A stretch of DNA of 11,980 bases, taken from the NCBI GenBank assembly GCA_026394095.1, contig JAPKYY010000971.1:1-11980 (forward strand), written 5' to 3'. The notes under the pieces were generated by a model. That model was not told the DNA's origin. It ran no database searches and was given only the letters and a program-made list of their open reading frames with translations. Of the stretch, positions 1-7,162 are shown piece by piece. Position numbers and translations under genes: made by a program. This stretch comes from Acidobacteriota bacterium. Lineage in GTDB: Bacteria; Acidobacteriota; Terriglobia; Bryobacterales; Bryobacteraceae. Every line of letters starts with the position of its first letter. Within the stretch, counting starts at the first letter, position 1.

Positions 1-134
1 GGGTGGAGATGGCTTGCCGGTTGCGGAAGTTGCCGGCCCGGCCAGAGACGAGCTGGCTGGGTGGTGCGCCGCTGGCTGAGTTTGAGGCGTGGTTTGTCGA
101 CTGGTTGCCGGGAGTTTTGCGCGATTCTAAGTAG
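1..134 (+). CDS. C-terminal end of an unidentified protein (5' end outside window)
   Basis: Reading from base 3, the plus strand is open for 43 codons up to a TAG at 132-134. The other two plus frames either stop early or run through into unrelated sequence. The peptide ends in a short Trp/Phe-rich stretch (EAWFVDWLPGVLRDSK). Its codons favour G-ending triplets (cgg, ttg, ccg, gcg), like the decarboxylase that follows. The stop lies 3 nt before the next ATG, so the two genes are probably co-transcribed and translationally coupled. I do not recognise the family, and too little is visible to propose a function. That it is coding at all is inferred from the open frame, the codon pattern and the tight spacing. 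Confidence 0.45.
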   Translation, partial: VEMACRLRKLPARPETSWLGGAPLAEFEAWFVDWLPGVLRDSK

Positions 135-137
135 TGA

Positions 138-1508
138 ATGACGCCTGAAGAATTTCGGACTTACGGTTACGCTGCGATCGACTGGGTCGCGCACTTTCTC
201 GAGCATACGCGGGAGTATCCGGTGCTGCCGGATGTGGAGCCGGGTTCGCTTGTCGATCACTTGCCGAAGGCTGGGCCCGAGCAGGGTGAAGACTTCACGC
301 AGATCCTTGAGGATTTTGAGCGCGAGATCGTGCCGCGTAGTACGCACTGGAATCACCCGCGATTTATGGGGTACTTTGCGAATTCCTCACCCGGTGAGGG
401 GATCCTTGCAGAGATGCTGGCTGCGGCGCTGAACCCGAATGGGATGCTGTGGAAGAGTTCGCCGGCGGCGACCGAGCTCGAAGAAGTAACGCTCGAATGG
501 TTGCGGCAGTGGATGGGCTTATCGGATTTCTGGTTCGGGCAGATTTTGGATACCGCGTCGACGAGTACGTTTCATGCCATTGTTGCTGCGCGGGTTCGCA
601 AGGGTGCAGCAAGTGGGCCGCTTACGCTTTATGCGAGCAAACACGCGCATAGCTCGATTGAGAAGGGAGCAATGGCGGCCTGGGTGGCGCGGGAGAACGT
701 GCGGCTGATTGATGTCGATGATGAGTTCCGGATGCGGGTGGATTTGCTGGAGGCGGCAATTGCCGAGGATGTGGCGGCGGGGAAGGTGCCGTTTTGTGTG
801 ATCCCGACGGTGGGGACGACGAGCGTCGCGAGTATTGACCCGGTGCGGGAGGTGTTGGCGGTGGGGCGGCGGCACGGGATGTGGGTGCATGTGGATTGCG
901 CCTACGGGGGGAGTACGGCAGTGGATCCTCGTTATCAGCCCTTGCTCGATGGGGTGGATGAGGCGGATTCGCTGGTGGTGAACCCGCATAAGTGGTTGTT
1001 TGTGCCGATGGATTTGAGTGTGTTTTATTGCCGCAACAAGGAATGGTTGCGCGATGCTTTTTCGCTGGTGCCGGAGTATTTGCGGACGGCAGGCGACGAC
1101 CGGGCGCTGAATTATCACGAGTATGGTTTGCCGCTGGGACGGCGATTCCGGTCGCTGAAGTTGTGGTTTACGATGCGGTCGTTTGGGCGGGTGAAGCTGG
1201 CGGCGATGATTCATGAGCAGATTGAGGCGGCCAAGTGGTTGGCGGCGACGATTGCGGCGCATCCGGATTATGAGGTGTGTGCGCCGGTGCATTTTTCGCT
1301 GGTGGTATTCCGGCATCGGGCGGGGGATGAGTTTAACCAGCGTCTGCTTGAGGCGGTGAATGCGAGTGGGGAGGTTCTGCTTTCGCCCAATGTGTTGCGG
1401 GGGCAGAAGGTGATTCGTCTGGCGATTGGGAATATTCAGACCAATCGCGGGGATCTGGCGTCTGTTTGGGCTCTCTTACAAGAGAAAGCAGTAGAACTGA
1501 AGACTTGA
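138..1508 (+). CDS. PLP-dependent aromatic-L-amino-acid-type decarboxylase (group II)
   Basis: This is a cytosolic pyridoxal-phosphate enzyme predicted to convert an amino acid, probably aromatic, to its amine and CO2. Its 456 residues match the roughly 450-500 of the family. Visible motifs are the N-terminal EEFRTYGYAAIDWVAHFLE helix, HWNHPRFMGYF (70-80), the AHSS motif with the PLP-stacking His171, HVDCAYGG with Asp253 for the pyridine nitrogen, and NPHKW with the Schiff-base Lys285. Tyr314 in VPEYL aligns with Tyr332 of mammalian DOPA decarboxylase; that Tyr marks true decarboxylases, whereas aldehyde-forming relatives carry Phe. LPLGRRFRSLKLW (331-343) is a further family block. The ATG is chosen because the family N-terminus begins exactly there, although no clear Shine-Dalgarno precedes it. 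Substrate (Trp, Tyr, Phe, DOPA) cannot be told from sequence. A partial gene ends 3 nt upstream. Confidence 0.92.
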   Translation: MTPEEFRTYGYAAIDWVAHFLEHTREYPVLPDVEPGSLVDHLPKAGPEQGEDFTQILEDFEREIVPRSTHWNHPRFMGYFANSSPGEGILAEMLAAALNPNGMLWKSSPAATELEEVTLEWLRQWMGLSDFWFGQILDTASTSTFHAIVAARVRKGAASGPLTLYASKHAHSSIEKGAMAAWVARENVRLIDVDDEFRMRVDLLEAAIAEDVAAGKVPFCVIPTVGTTSVASIDPVREVLAVGRRHGMWVHVDCAYGGSTAVDPRYQPLLDGVDEADSLVVNPHKWLFVPMDLSVFYCRNKEWLRDAFSLVPEYLRTAGDDRALNYHEYGLPLGRRFRSLKLWFTMRSFGRVKLAAMIHEQIEAAKWLAATIAAHPDYEVCAPVHFSLVVFRHRAGDEFNQRLLEAVNASGEVLLSPNVLRGQKVIRLAIGNIQTNRGDLASVWALLQEKAVELKT

Positions 1509-1537
1509 CAGGCCTCCCAATATAAAATGGGCAACAC

Positions 1538-3508
1538 ATGCAAATCTCGCCTGATGGAACAGGCCAGGAAAAGCGCCACGGAACGCGCCTAGATTCCTGG
1601 AAGGAAATCGCCGCATACCTGAACCGCGATATTCGCACCGTGCAGCGTTGGGAAAAAACCGCCAAGCTGCCAGTGAAGCGTCTGCAAACGCCAGGCCTGC
1701 GTGCTGTTTTTGCCTACACCGAAGAACTTGACCAGTGGCTGAAGCTTCAGAACCCGGAATCCCCTGTTGCGCCTCCCCGGAATTACCGGTGGCTCGCCCT
1801 TGGTGGGGTTGCTGCTCTGGTTACGGTGCTCGGCTTTGTCTGGGTCTCCCGCCCGAAGCCATCGATCCCGCTAAACCCTCGGCCGATCACGTCAGAGCCT
1901 TTTATCGAACGGGACCCGAGCTTCTCTCCTGATGGCATGAATGTTACATATTCAGCCCCTACCCAAAATTCGCCGTTCAACATCTTCGTGCGCCCGATCA
2001 ACGGCGGCTCTCCGGTACAGTTGACAGACCATCCGCAGGAGAATCGTTCTCCGGCCTGGTCTCCTGACGGCTCGCGGATTGCCTTTCTCCGTGGCAATCT
2101 CGCCCAGAAGGCCAGTTTGATGTTGATTCCTGCCCTGGGCGGCGAAGAAACCAAACTGGTGGAGATCGCACCCCATCCCGCGCGCCGATTCCTGAATATT
2201 GGACGGCTGCTGGCGTGGTCACCCGATGGCAAACACATTGCGTTTCCGGACCGTGGAGAGAGCCTTTCGGCCCCCATCTACCTCTTTGACGTGGAATCGC
2301 GAGAAAGAAAACAACTCAGCTTTCCCTCACCTACAGAGCACGATATCGAGCCGTCTTTCTCCCCTGATGGCCGTACGCTTTTGTTTACCCGCGCCATAAA
2401 CGAACTGACTTCCACCGTCATGATGCAGCCGCTGAATGCCTCGATGCAGCCGGATGGGCCGCCACGCAAAATTGCAGGAGTCGGGCCGTGGAATGCCTCG
2501 CCTGTGTGGTTACCCTCTACGAAAGATATCCTTTTCTGCAGCGGCGCTTTTCCGAGGCTCTTTCTTTACCGGGTTCCTTCTGACGGCTCCTCCGCACCGC
2601 TGCCCTACGCCATTACCGGCGACCACTCCATGCAGCTTGCATATCATGCTGGAAGCGGCCGCCTGATTTCTCGCAACAACCGGATTCAGAACGACATCAT
2701 CCGTTTCTCACTTGAGAACCCCAAACAAGCCAAGGTGATCATCCAGTCGAGTTTTGTGGATCGAAGCCCTGCTTATTCCCCGGATGGATCGCAGATTGCA
2801 TTTATCTCAGACCGCACCGGTAAGCGGCAAATTTGGGTTTCTGATGCCAATGGAGCGAATCCAATCGCCTGGACGCGTGACATGGAGGTAGACGGGCTGC
2901 GGCCAGACTGGTCTCCCGACGGCAAAAAACTCCTGTTTGTTGCCAGCGCACCTGGCATGAGCCAGGTCTTTTCTGTAGACAGCGATACACGCAAATCAAC
3001 ACGTCTCTCCAACGATTCGCTCGAATATGTAAATGCGCGCTATTCCCGAGATGGCAAGACGATTTACGCTTGGGTCAAAGAGAACGGCTCCAACGTAATC
3101 TATTCGATGCCTTCCGAGGGAGGAAAAGCTCGCCCGATGGGTCTCAAGGGGGGAGCGATTCTCGGTGAATCTCCGGATGGGCAATCTCTTTATTTTTTTG
3201 GCAGCAAACCAGACCGCTCCCGGTGGCTAAAGCGGGCCTCGCTCGACGGGAAAACCGTGGATTGGGTGGCAAACGTTCCCCTGGTGGAAAATTCAGCACT
3301 GACGCGGCAAGGGATTATGTACTACGAAGTCAAGTCTGGAGAGGCGACCATTTTTTTGATTCCGTTTTCTGGGACCCCAAAACAGATTCAAAAGTATGAG
3401 ATCGAAGACGCCCGGGGACTCTCGGTGTCGCCAGATTCCAAATTCATTCTCTGCACCCGGGTTCAGCCGCAAATTGCGGACCTTTACCTGGTTGAAAACG
3501 TTCGTTAA
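1538..3508 (+). CDS. Transmembrane HTH-PD40 beta-propeller protein (TolB-like), putative one-component regulator
   Basis: The 656-residue protein has three parts. Residues 17-68 form a MerR/excisionase-like helix-turn-helix (SWKEIAAYLNRDIRTVQRWE). Residues 84-104 are one hydrophobic helix (WLALGGVAALVTVLGFVWVS). The remainder is a PD40/TolB-type propeller with at least eight WSPDG/FSPDG-like repeats, near 127-134, 172-179, 227-234, 272-279, 411-418, 457-464, 501-508 and 629-634. The N-terminus is presumably cytoplasmic and the propeller periplasmic, an arrangement reminiscent of CadC/ToxR-type membrane regulators but with an unrelated DNA-binding head. Such fusions are typical of Acidobacteria (family knowledge). 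DNA binding and the ligand are inferred. The ATG is the first in frame and places the HTH at the family's usual distance; there is no strong Shine-Dalgarno. The gene starts 29 nt after the decarboxylase stop and lies 103 nt before the P47-like pair, which it might regulate. Confidence 0.85.
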   Translation: MQISPDGTGQEKRHGTRLDSWKEIAAYLNRDIRTVQRWEKTAKLPVKRLQTPGLRAVFAYTEELDQWLKLQNPESPVAPPRNYRWLALGGVAALVTVLGFVWVSRPKPSIPLNPRPITSEPFIERDPSFSPDGMNVTYSAPTQNSPFNIFVRPINGGSPVQLTDHPQENRSPAWSPDGSRIAFLRGNLAQKASLMLIPALGGEETKLVEIAPHPARRFLNIGRLLAWSPDGKHIAFPDRGESLSAPIYLFDVESRERKQLSFPSPTEHDIEPSFSPDGRTLLFTRAINELTSTVMMQPLNASMQPDGPPRKIAGVGPWNASPVWLPSTKDILFCSGAFPRLFLYRVPSDGSSAPLPYAITGDHSMQLAYHAGSGRLISRNNRIQNDIIRFSLENPKQAKVIIQSSFVDRSPAYSPDGSQIAFISDRTGKRQIWVSDANGANPIAWTRDMEVDGLRPDWSPDGKKLLFVASAPGMSQVFSVDSDTRKSTRLSNDSLEYVNARYSRDGKTIYAWVKENGSNVIYSMPSEGGKARPMGLKGGAILGESPDGQSLYFFGSKPDRSRWLKRASLDGKTVDWVANVPLVENSALTRQGIMYYEVKSGEATIFLIPFSGTPKQIQKYEIEDARGLSVSPDSKFILCTRVQPQIADLYLVENVR

Positions 3509-3611
3509 CACACGCGGCACGAGACGACATTGCCTGTTTTCCCCTGACATTTCAACAATTTCGCCTCCGACCACTTGGAGCTGAGTTCGAACCCGCCATA
3601 AGCTTAGCCTC

Positions 3612-4829
3612 ATGGTTACAAACGGCTGGGACACAGTTTACGCACTTTCTTTCGATTGCCTTAACCAGCAATTCGCGACAGATTCATTAGCATTTCCTAA
3701 TGAGGTTCAGGCCTCTGGGTCGTCGAGCCCCTTTGCCATCCAGGCAAATCTCGGAGCGTGGAAAGCGTTTACGGGTGGCTCAGCGCAACTACTGAATGTT
3801 CAGATCCCGGTTGTCTCGGGGACGCTCAACGACCAGGACAAGGGAAGCTTCGACCTCAGCGGAGTCGTTCTCAGCTACGATCTTTCGCTTGAGTTGCTCT
3901 CCCAGCCGAATACCCTGTCGCTGAGCCTGAGCATCCCCACCCTCACGGCCGTCGAGGTTTTGCAGCCCGGTTCTTTGAGCGAGCTCCAGCAGGTGGGCCT
4001 GTTGGCCGGCGTCGCCTCTTACCTGGGCGCCAACGCGAAGGCGATCAACTACGCTTTTGCCTCGGTTGACCTTGGGGCGCAATCGGGCACCTCCTGGCTC
4101 ACGCCCAAAGCTTGTAACTACACCACCTTCGACAACTTTCTTGTCATTCTGGCCAGCGTCCACAGCTCCGACATCTCAAAGCTGACGCCCACGGCTGATT
4201 CCACAATGCTGGCTCCGGGCAATACGGCCGCGATGCTGATTGATCCAGGCTGCTTTCTTGAGTATGGCGTCATGCCCACGCTTCCTGGCCAGTTGGGGAT
4301 TCCTGCCTCCCCCATGCCCTTTGCCATGAGCCCGACCACAAGTCCTGCCATCATCTGTACTCAAGAAGTTAGCCTGCCCTCTGTGAAAGTGGGAGCGATT
4401 GATTACAGCCCGAAGCTGATCCAGTACAACATGTCACTTGCGGGGTCTGTCCTAACGACCGAGGCAGTGGTGAGCTGCTCGCTCAAACTTGGCATCGAAG
4501 CTGGCTTCTCGATTACCACTATCAATTCTGCAGGCTTCAACCCGGCTACGCATTCGCTGCAATTCACCCCCGAGGCCAAGCCTGTTGTTACCAAATCCGA
4601 TAAGGTGCCAATCCTCGACGAGGTTTTGATAGCCGCTTTCGGAGAGATTATCGAATCGATCGTCCCAATTGTTGCCAGCGCTATCGCCAATTCTCTGGCC
4701 AAAGCGCTTGCGAAATCCGATCTCAGCACTTTGCCGGCCGAGTCTGTCACCTGGGCGGCTGCCGGAAAATTCAATGTTTCAACGGCTGGCATCGCCCAGT
4801 CGGTCTATTACCAGGGCACCTGGGCTTAG
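3612..4829 (+). CDS. P47-like TULIP-family protein (first paralogue)
   Basis: The 405-residue protein resembles the clostridial P-47/OrfX group, whose solved members have the TULIP (lipid-binding, BPI-like) fold. The family signature is visible: NGWDTVYALSFDCLNQQF at the N-terminus (4-21), LGAWKAFTGGSAQLL followed by IPVVSGTL (47-72), and YAFASVDLG...SWLTP (147-165). Residues 335-366 are a hydrophobic, Ala/Ile-rich helical stretch (LIAAFGEIIESIVPIVASAI). No signal peptide is seen, as for P47. An in-frame TGA about ten codons upstream, with no other start between, supports this ATG; there is no recognisable Shine-Dalgarno. The next gene, a second family member, begins 34 nt downstream. P47 and OrfX proteins accompany neurotoxins in clostridia, but their biochemical role is unsettled and no toxin gene is visible here. 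A lipid- or hydrophobic-ligand-binding role is inferred from the fold. Confidence 0.8.
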   Translation: MVTNGWDTVYALSFDCLNQQFATDSLAFPNEVQASGSSSPFAIQANLGAWKAFTGGSAQLLNVQIPVVSGTLNDQDKGSFDLSGVVLSYDLSLELLSQPNTLSLSLSIPTLTAVEVLQPGSLSELQQVGLLAGVASYLGANAKAINYAFASVDLGAQSGTSWLTPKACNYTTFDNFLVILASVHSSDISKLTPTADSTMLAPGNTAAMLIDPGCFLEYGVMPTLPGQLGIPASPMPFAMSPTTSPAIICTQEVSLPSVKVGAIDYSPKLIQYNMSLAGSVLTTEAVVSCSLKLGIEAGFSITTINSAGFNPATHSLQFTPEAKPVVTKSDKVPILDEVLIAAFGEIIESIVPIVASAIANSLAKALAKSDLSTLPAESVTWAAAGKFNVSTAGIAQSVYYQGTWA

Positions 4830-4848
4830 ACCTAACAAACCAACCATC

Positions 4849-4854
4849 AGGAGG
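4849..4854 (+). promoter_or_regulatory. Strong Shine-Dalgarno (AGGAGG) for the second P47-like gene
   Basis: A perfect AGGAGG lies 9 nt before the ATG at 4864, in an A/C-rich 34 nt gap. It decides the start: the reading frame is open further upstream, back to about 4669, but that stretch overlaps the first P47-like gene and encodes an Arg/Pro/Ser-rich peptide unlike the family. Confidence 0.9.
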
Positions 4855-4863
4855 AAATCAATC

Positions 4864-6378
4864 ATGTCAACAGCAGTCGCAACAGAACCAACACGCATCA
4901 AGCTACCGGGAATTAACACACCCCCAAAGAAGGCCTCTCCCGCACTCAAGACAGGGCTTACCGATGTCGTCACCGCCGATATCGGAAGCTGGGACACCGC
5001 ATTTGCGGTGCAGGTGCAATACGTCAATCAGGCCATTGCCGCAGCGAACATTTCGCCCACCCAGTTCACACAGACCGACAGCACCATGCCAGCTACGCTG
5101 AGCGGGACTTTCGGCACGTGGCAAATCTCCAATGGTGGCAGTGGAGAACTGATCGAAATGACGATTCCGATCACCACCACACAGCTCACATATGGCGGCA
5201 ATACCGAAACGCTGTCCAATCTGCAGGCCATCATCCTGGTGAATCTCACCTACGTGGCGCAAACCAGCGGGCCGGGCAATAATCTGGTCATCCAACCGAA
5301 TACGACCAATGATCCAACGGTCTCAGTGCGCAATGTGGTGCAGGCTGGCACCAATCAACCGGCAGACCCGAACTCCCTCAAGCAAGCCATCATCACGGCG
5401 CTACTCACCGAATGGTTCAACGCAAACGTAACGGATTTTACCTACGTTTTCAACACCGTCAATCTGAACCAGCAGATTGATACGTCCTGGTCCTGGCTGG
5501 TGCCCACCTCGGTTTCCTATGCCTTCGCTGCCGATCCTGGCGGCAATTTGAATAATTCTGTCTTTGCTGTGCTCTGCATGACGGAGAACCGTCCGGCTCC
5601 GTCCTCTGAGGTTTCCAGTGGAGTGATTCCTGCTGCAGCTCAGGCGGGATTTGTCATTTCAAGTTCACTGTATCTGCAATCTCTCGTTTTGCCTGGGCTT
5701 CCCGGCATGTTTGTGAATGCCACGGCAGCTGATTTCTTTTTTGACCCGGCCGCCGCGGAAATTCGAAACGTGGCCGACATCCAGATGTCTCCGGTATCGA
5801 TGAACGGAAGCGATCGGGAGACGACAATTCCTGAAGGTGAGTTCAGCCTCACGATGGCCGGGTCTGAAATTGTGATCGCAATCAAGCAGGCCAGACTCAC
5901 GTACTCGCCTGGGATCGATATTGTGATCAGCTACACGTCTTACTTTCAGTTGGCCTTGCAGCCTCAAACGGGTGGGACCCAAACGATTATTTATCAGAGC
6001 TCTACCGTTCCGGGACATGAGACCCCTGATGTAGATCACGACGTAGAGGTATCCACGGGGGTCCAGATCGCCGAAGGAGTTGCCAGCCTTATCGCAGCCG
6101 GTATTGGCGCTGCCGTTGGCTTTGGAGGGCCCTTTGCAAGCACGGCCGCGAAGATGATTGTTGCCGCCATAATAGCCATCGCTCTAAACGCAATCACCAA
6201 CATTCCTCAGTGGATGGCGATTGTTGCCGGCAAAAAGTGGGACGAGTTGCCTACGATTGACCTTATGCTCACAAACGCAACAGACCCGGTGGATTGGCCC
6301 GGCGGAAGCACCTTTAACCCGACCGTAGTTGAGATCAACACGAACTTTGTACTCGGCGGGACGATGTTTACCACTTAA
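4864..6378 (+). CDS. P47-like TULIP-family protein (second paralogue)
   Basis: This 504-residue protein is a divergent paralogue of the preceding gene. It carries the P47-family blocks GSWDTAFAVQVQYVNQAI (41-58), GTFGTWQISNGGSGELIEMT then IPITTTQL (81-108), YVFNTVNLN (194-202), SWLVPTSVSYAFA (210-222) and NNSVFAVLCMTENRP (230-244). It has an extra N-terminal segment of about 40 residues rich in Thr, Pro and Lys. Near the C-terminus, 400-447 is a long Gly/Ala/Ile-rich hydrophobic region (EGVASLIAAGIGAAVGFGG, then MIVAAIIAIALNAI), and the protein ends with a WPGG...FNPTVVEINTNFVLGG block. No signal peptide is evident. The strong AGGAGG suggests higher translation than the first paralogue. Family knowledge points to a TULIP lipid-binding fold; partner, ligand and biological role are unknown. 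The two paralogues may pair, as OrfX/P47 family members occur in multi-gene sets. Confidence 0.82.
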   Translation: MSTAVATEPTRIKLPGINTPPKKASPALKTGLTDVVTADIGSWDTAFAVQVQYVNQAIAAANISPTQFTQTDSTMPATLSGTFGTWQISNGGSGELIEMTIPITTTQLTYGGNTETLSNLQAIILVNLTYVAQTSGPGNNLVIQPNTTNDPTVSVRNVVQAGTNQPADPNSLKQAIITALLTEWFNANVTDFTYVFNTVNLNQQIDTSWSWLVPTSVSYAFAADPGGNLNNSVFAVLCMTENRPAPSSEVSSGVIPAAAQAGFVISSSLYLQSLVLPGLPGMFVNATAADFFFDPAAAEIRNVADIQMSPVSMNGSDRETTIPEGEFSLTMAGSEIVIAIKQARLTYSPGIDIVISYTSYFQLALQPQTGGTQTIIYQSSTVPGHETPDVDHDVEVSTGVQIAEGVASLIAAGIGAAVGFGGPFASTAAKMIVAAIIAIALNAITNIPQWMAIVAGKKWDELPTIDLMLTNATDPVDWPGGSTFNPTVVEINTNFVLGGTMFTT

Positions 6379-6379
6379 C

Positions 6380-6383
6380 GGAG
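6380..6383 (+). promoter_or_regulatory. Shine-Dalgarno (GGAG) for the PEP-CTERM gene
   Basis: GGAG starts 2 nt after the stop of the second P47-like gene and sits 8 nt before the ATG at 6392. It selects that ATG over an upstream in-frame ATG at 6329, because the peptide after 6392 begins with a signal peptide. Confidence 0.75.
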
Positions 6384-6391
6384 AAAGTTTT

Positions 6392-7162
6392 ATGCGCAAC
6401 CTATTTCTATTGCTTAGCCTGACGGCAATCCCGCTCTCTGCGGGATTGCTACCCGGAAACCCGACGCCCGCCACTGTGCTGATCAGTGCTGGCGGTCAGA
6501 ATCAGTTTCTGACTCCGTCGTTTACGACGCGTAGTCTTGGTGCTGACACAGTTTATGATTTCAGCGCCTCCAGTGCCTTTCAGAACGTGGCGTTCACGAT
6601 CACCGGGACTCTCAATCCAGACCCGTGGCTGGACTGGACAATCGAGGTGCTGACACTCAACCAGACTGGCTTCACACCGATCAGTGTGAGCCTTTCGTTT
6701 GGGACGATTGGTGGGCCTTACAACACCCTTACTTCCTCATTCAGCGGCACGCTCAAAGACATACAGGGTAATGGTGGCGGGTTTACCAATTTCAGCCACA
6801 CCCCCTTTATCAATCTGACGAATCAGAACAGTCTGATCCAGGGCACCGATTGCGCCATCCTGGGGGTTTCCTCAGCGAACCAGGTGCACTCGTGTGGGGT
6901 CTTCGGCCCGGTTAGCGCTGGTGTGGCCACTACGGCTACACCTACGCTTGGCTTCACTCTGGCAGGCAGTCTGGTCTACAACGATCTGGTGACTTACACA
7001 GGCCGCCTGACGCTCGAAAATCTGACCGATGGTGGGGGGACGACAGTGCCTGAACCGGCCTCGATCATTTTCTCTTGCGGTGGCCTGGCAGGGCTCATCT
7101 GTGTTCGGCACCGTGATATTCTTGCCAGACATCTATGGCGAAGCAAGAAACCGACAAACTAA
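6392..7162 (+). CDS. Secreted PEP-CTERM domain protein of unknown function
   Basis: The 256-residue protein starts with a signal peptide (MRNLFLLLSLTAIPLSAG; cleavage probably near residue 18). The body is beta-rich and full of Thr, Ser, Asn and Gly, with two Cys (154, 168) that could form a disulfide. At the C-terminus VPEP (219-222) is followed by a hydrophobic segment (SIIFSCGGLAGLICV) and basic residues RHR, the tripartite sorting signal recognised by exosortase. It is therefore expected to be exported, membrane-tethered, and then processed or released at the cell surface. Unusually, 15 further residues (DILARHLWRSKKPTN) follow the basic cluster, where PEP-CTERM proteins normally end, and these are encoded where the gene overlaps the methyltransferase by 28 nt. 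It lies 13 nt after the second P47-like gene with its own Shine-Dalgarno, so it is probably in the same operon. The body matches no enzyme family I recognise. Confidence 0.82.
   Translation: MRNLFLLLSLTAIPLSAGLLPGNPTPATVLISAGGQNQFLTPSFTTRSLGADTVYDFSASSAFQNVAFTITGTLNPDPWLDWTIEVLTLNQTGFTPISVSLSFGTIGGPYNTLTSSFSGTLKDIQGNGGGFTNFSHTPFINLTNQNSLIQGTDCAILGVSSANQVHSCGVFGPVSAGVATTATPTLGFTLAGSLVYNDLVTYTGRLTLENLTDGGGTTVPEPASIIFSCGGLAGLICVRHRDILARHLWRSKKPTN

Noticed and set aside
519..1316. A 265-codon open frame on the minus strand opposite the decarboxylase.
   Set aside because: Its product is a low-complexity His/Arg/Pro-rich sequence, typical of an antisense shadow of a G-biased gene. The plus-strand enzyme is unmistakable.
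1505..1528. A TTGACA box at 1505-1510 and a TATAAAAT at 1521-1528 before the HTH-propeller gene, resembling a sigma-70 promoter.
   Set aside because: The spacer is only 10-12 nt, far from the usual 16-18, and no better -35 sits at the right distance from the TATAAA. The TTGACA also overlaps the decarboxylase stop.
4669..4863. An N-terminal extension of the second P47-like gene overlapping the first.
   Set aside because: The extra 65 residues are Arg/Pro/Ser-rich and unlike the family, and a perfect AGGAGG sits before the ATG at 4864.
6329..6391. An upstream start for the PEP-CTERM protein at 6329.
   Set aside because: It would put 21 hydrophilic residues before an evident signal peptide and overlap the preceding gene; the GGAG before 6392 fits better.
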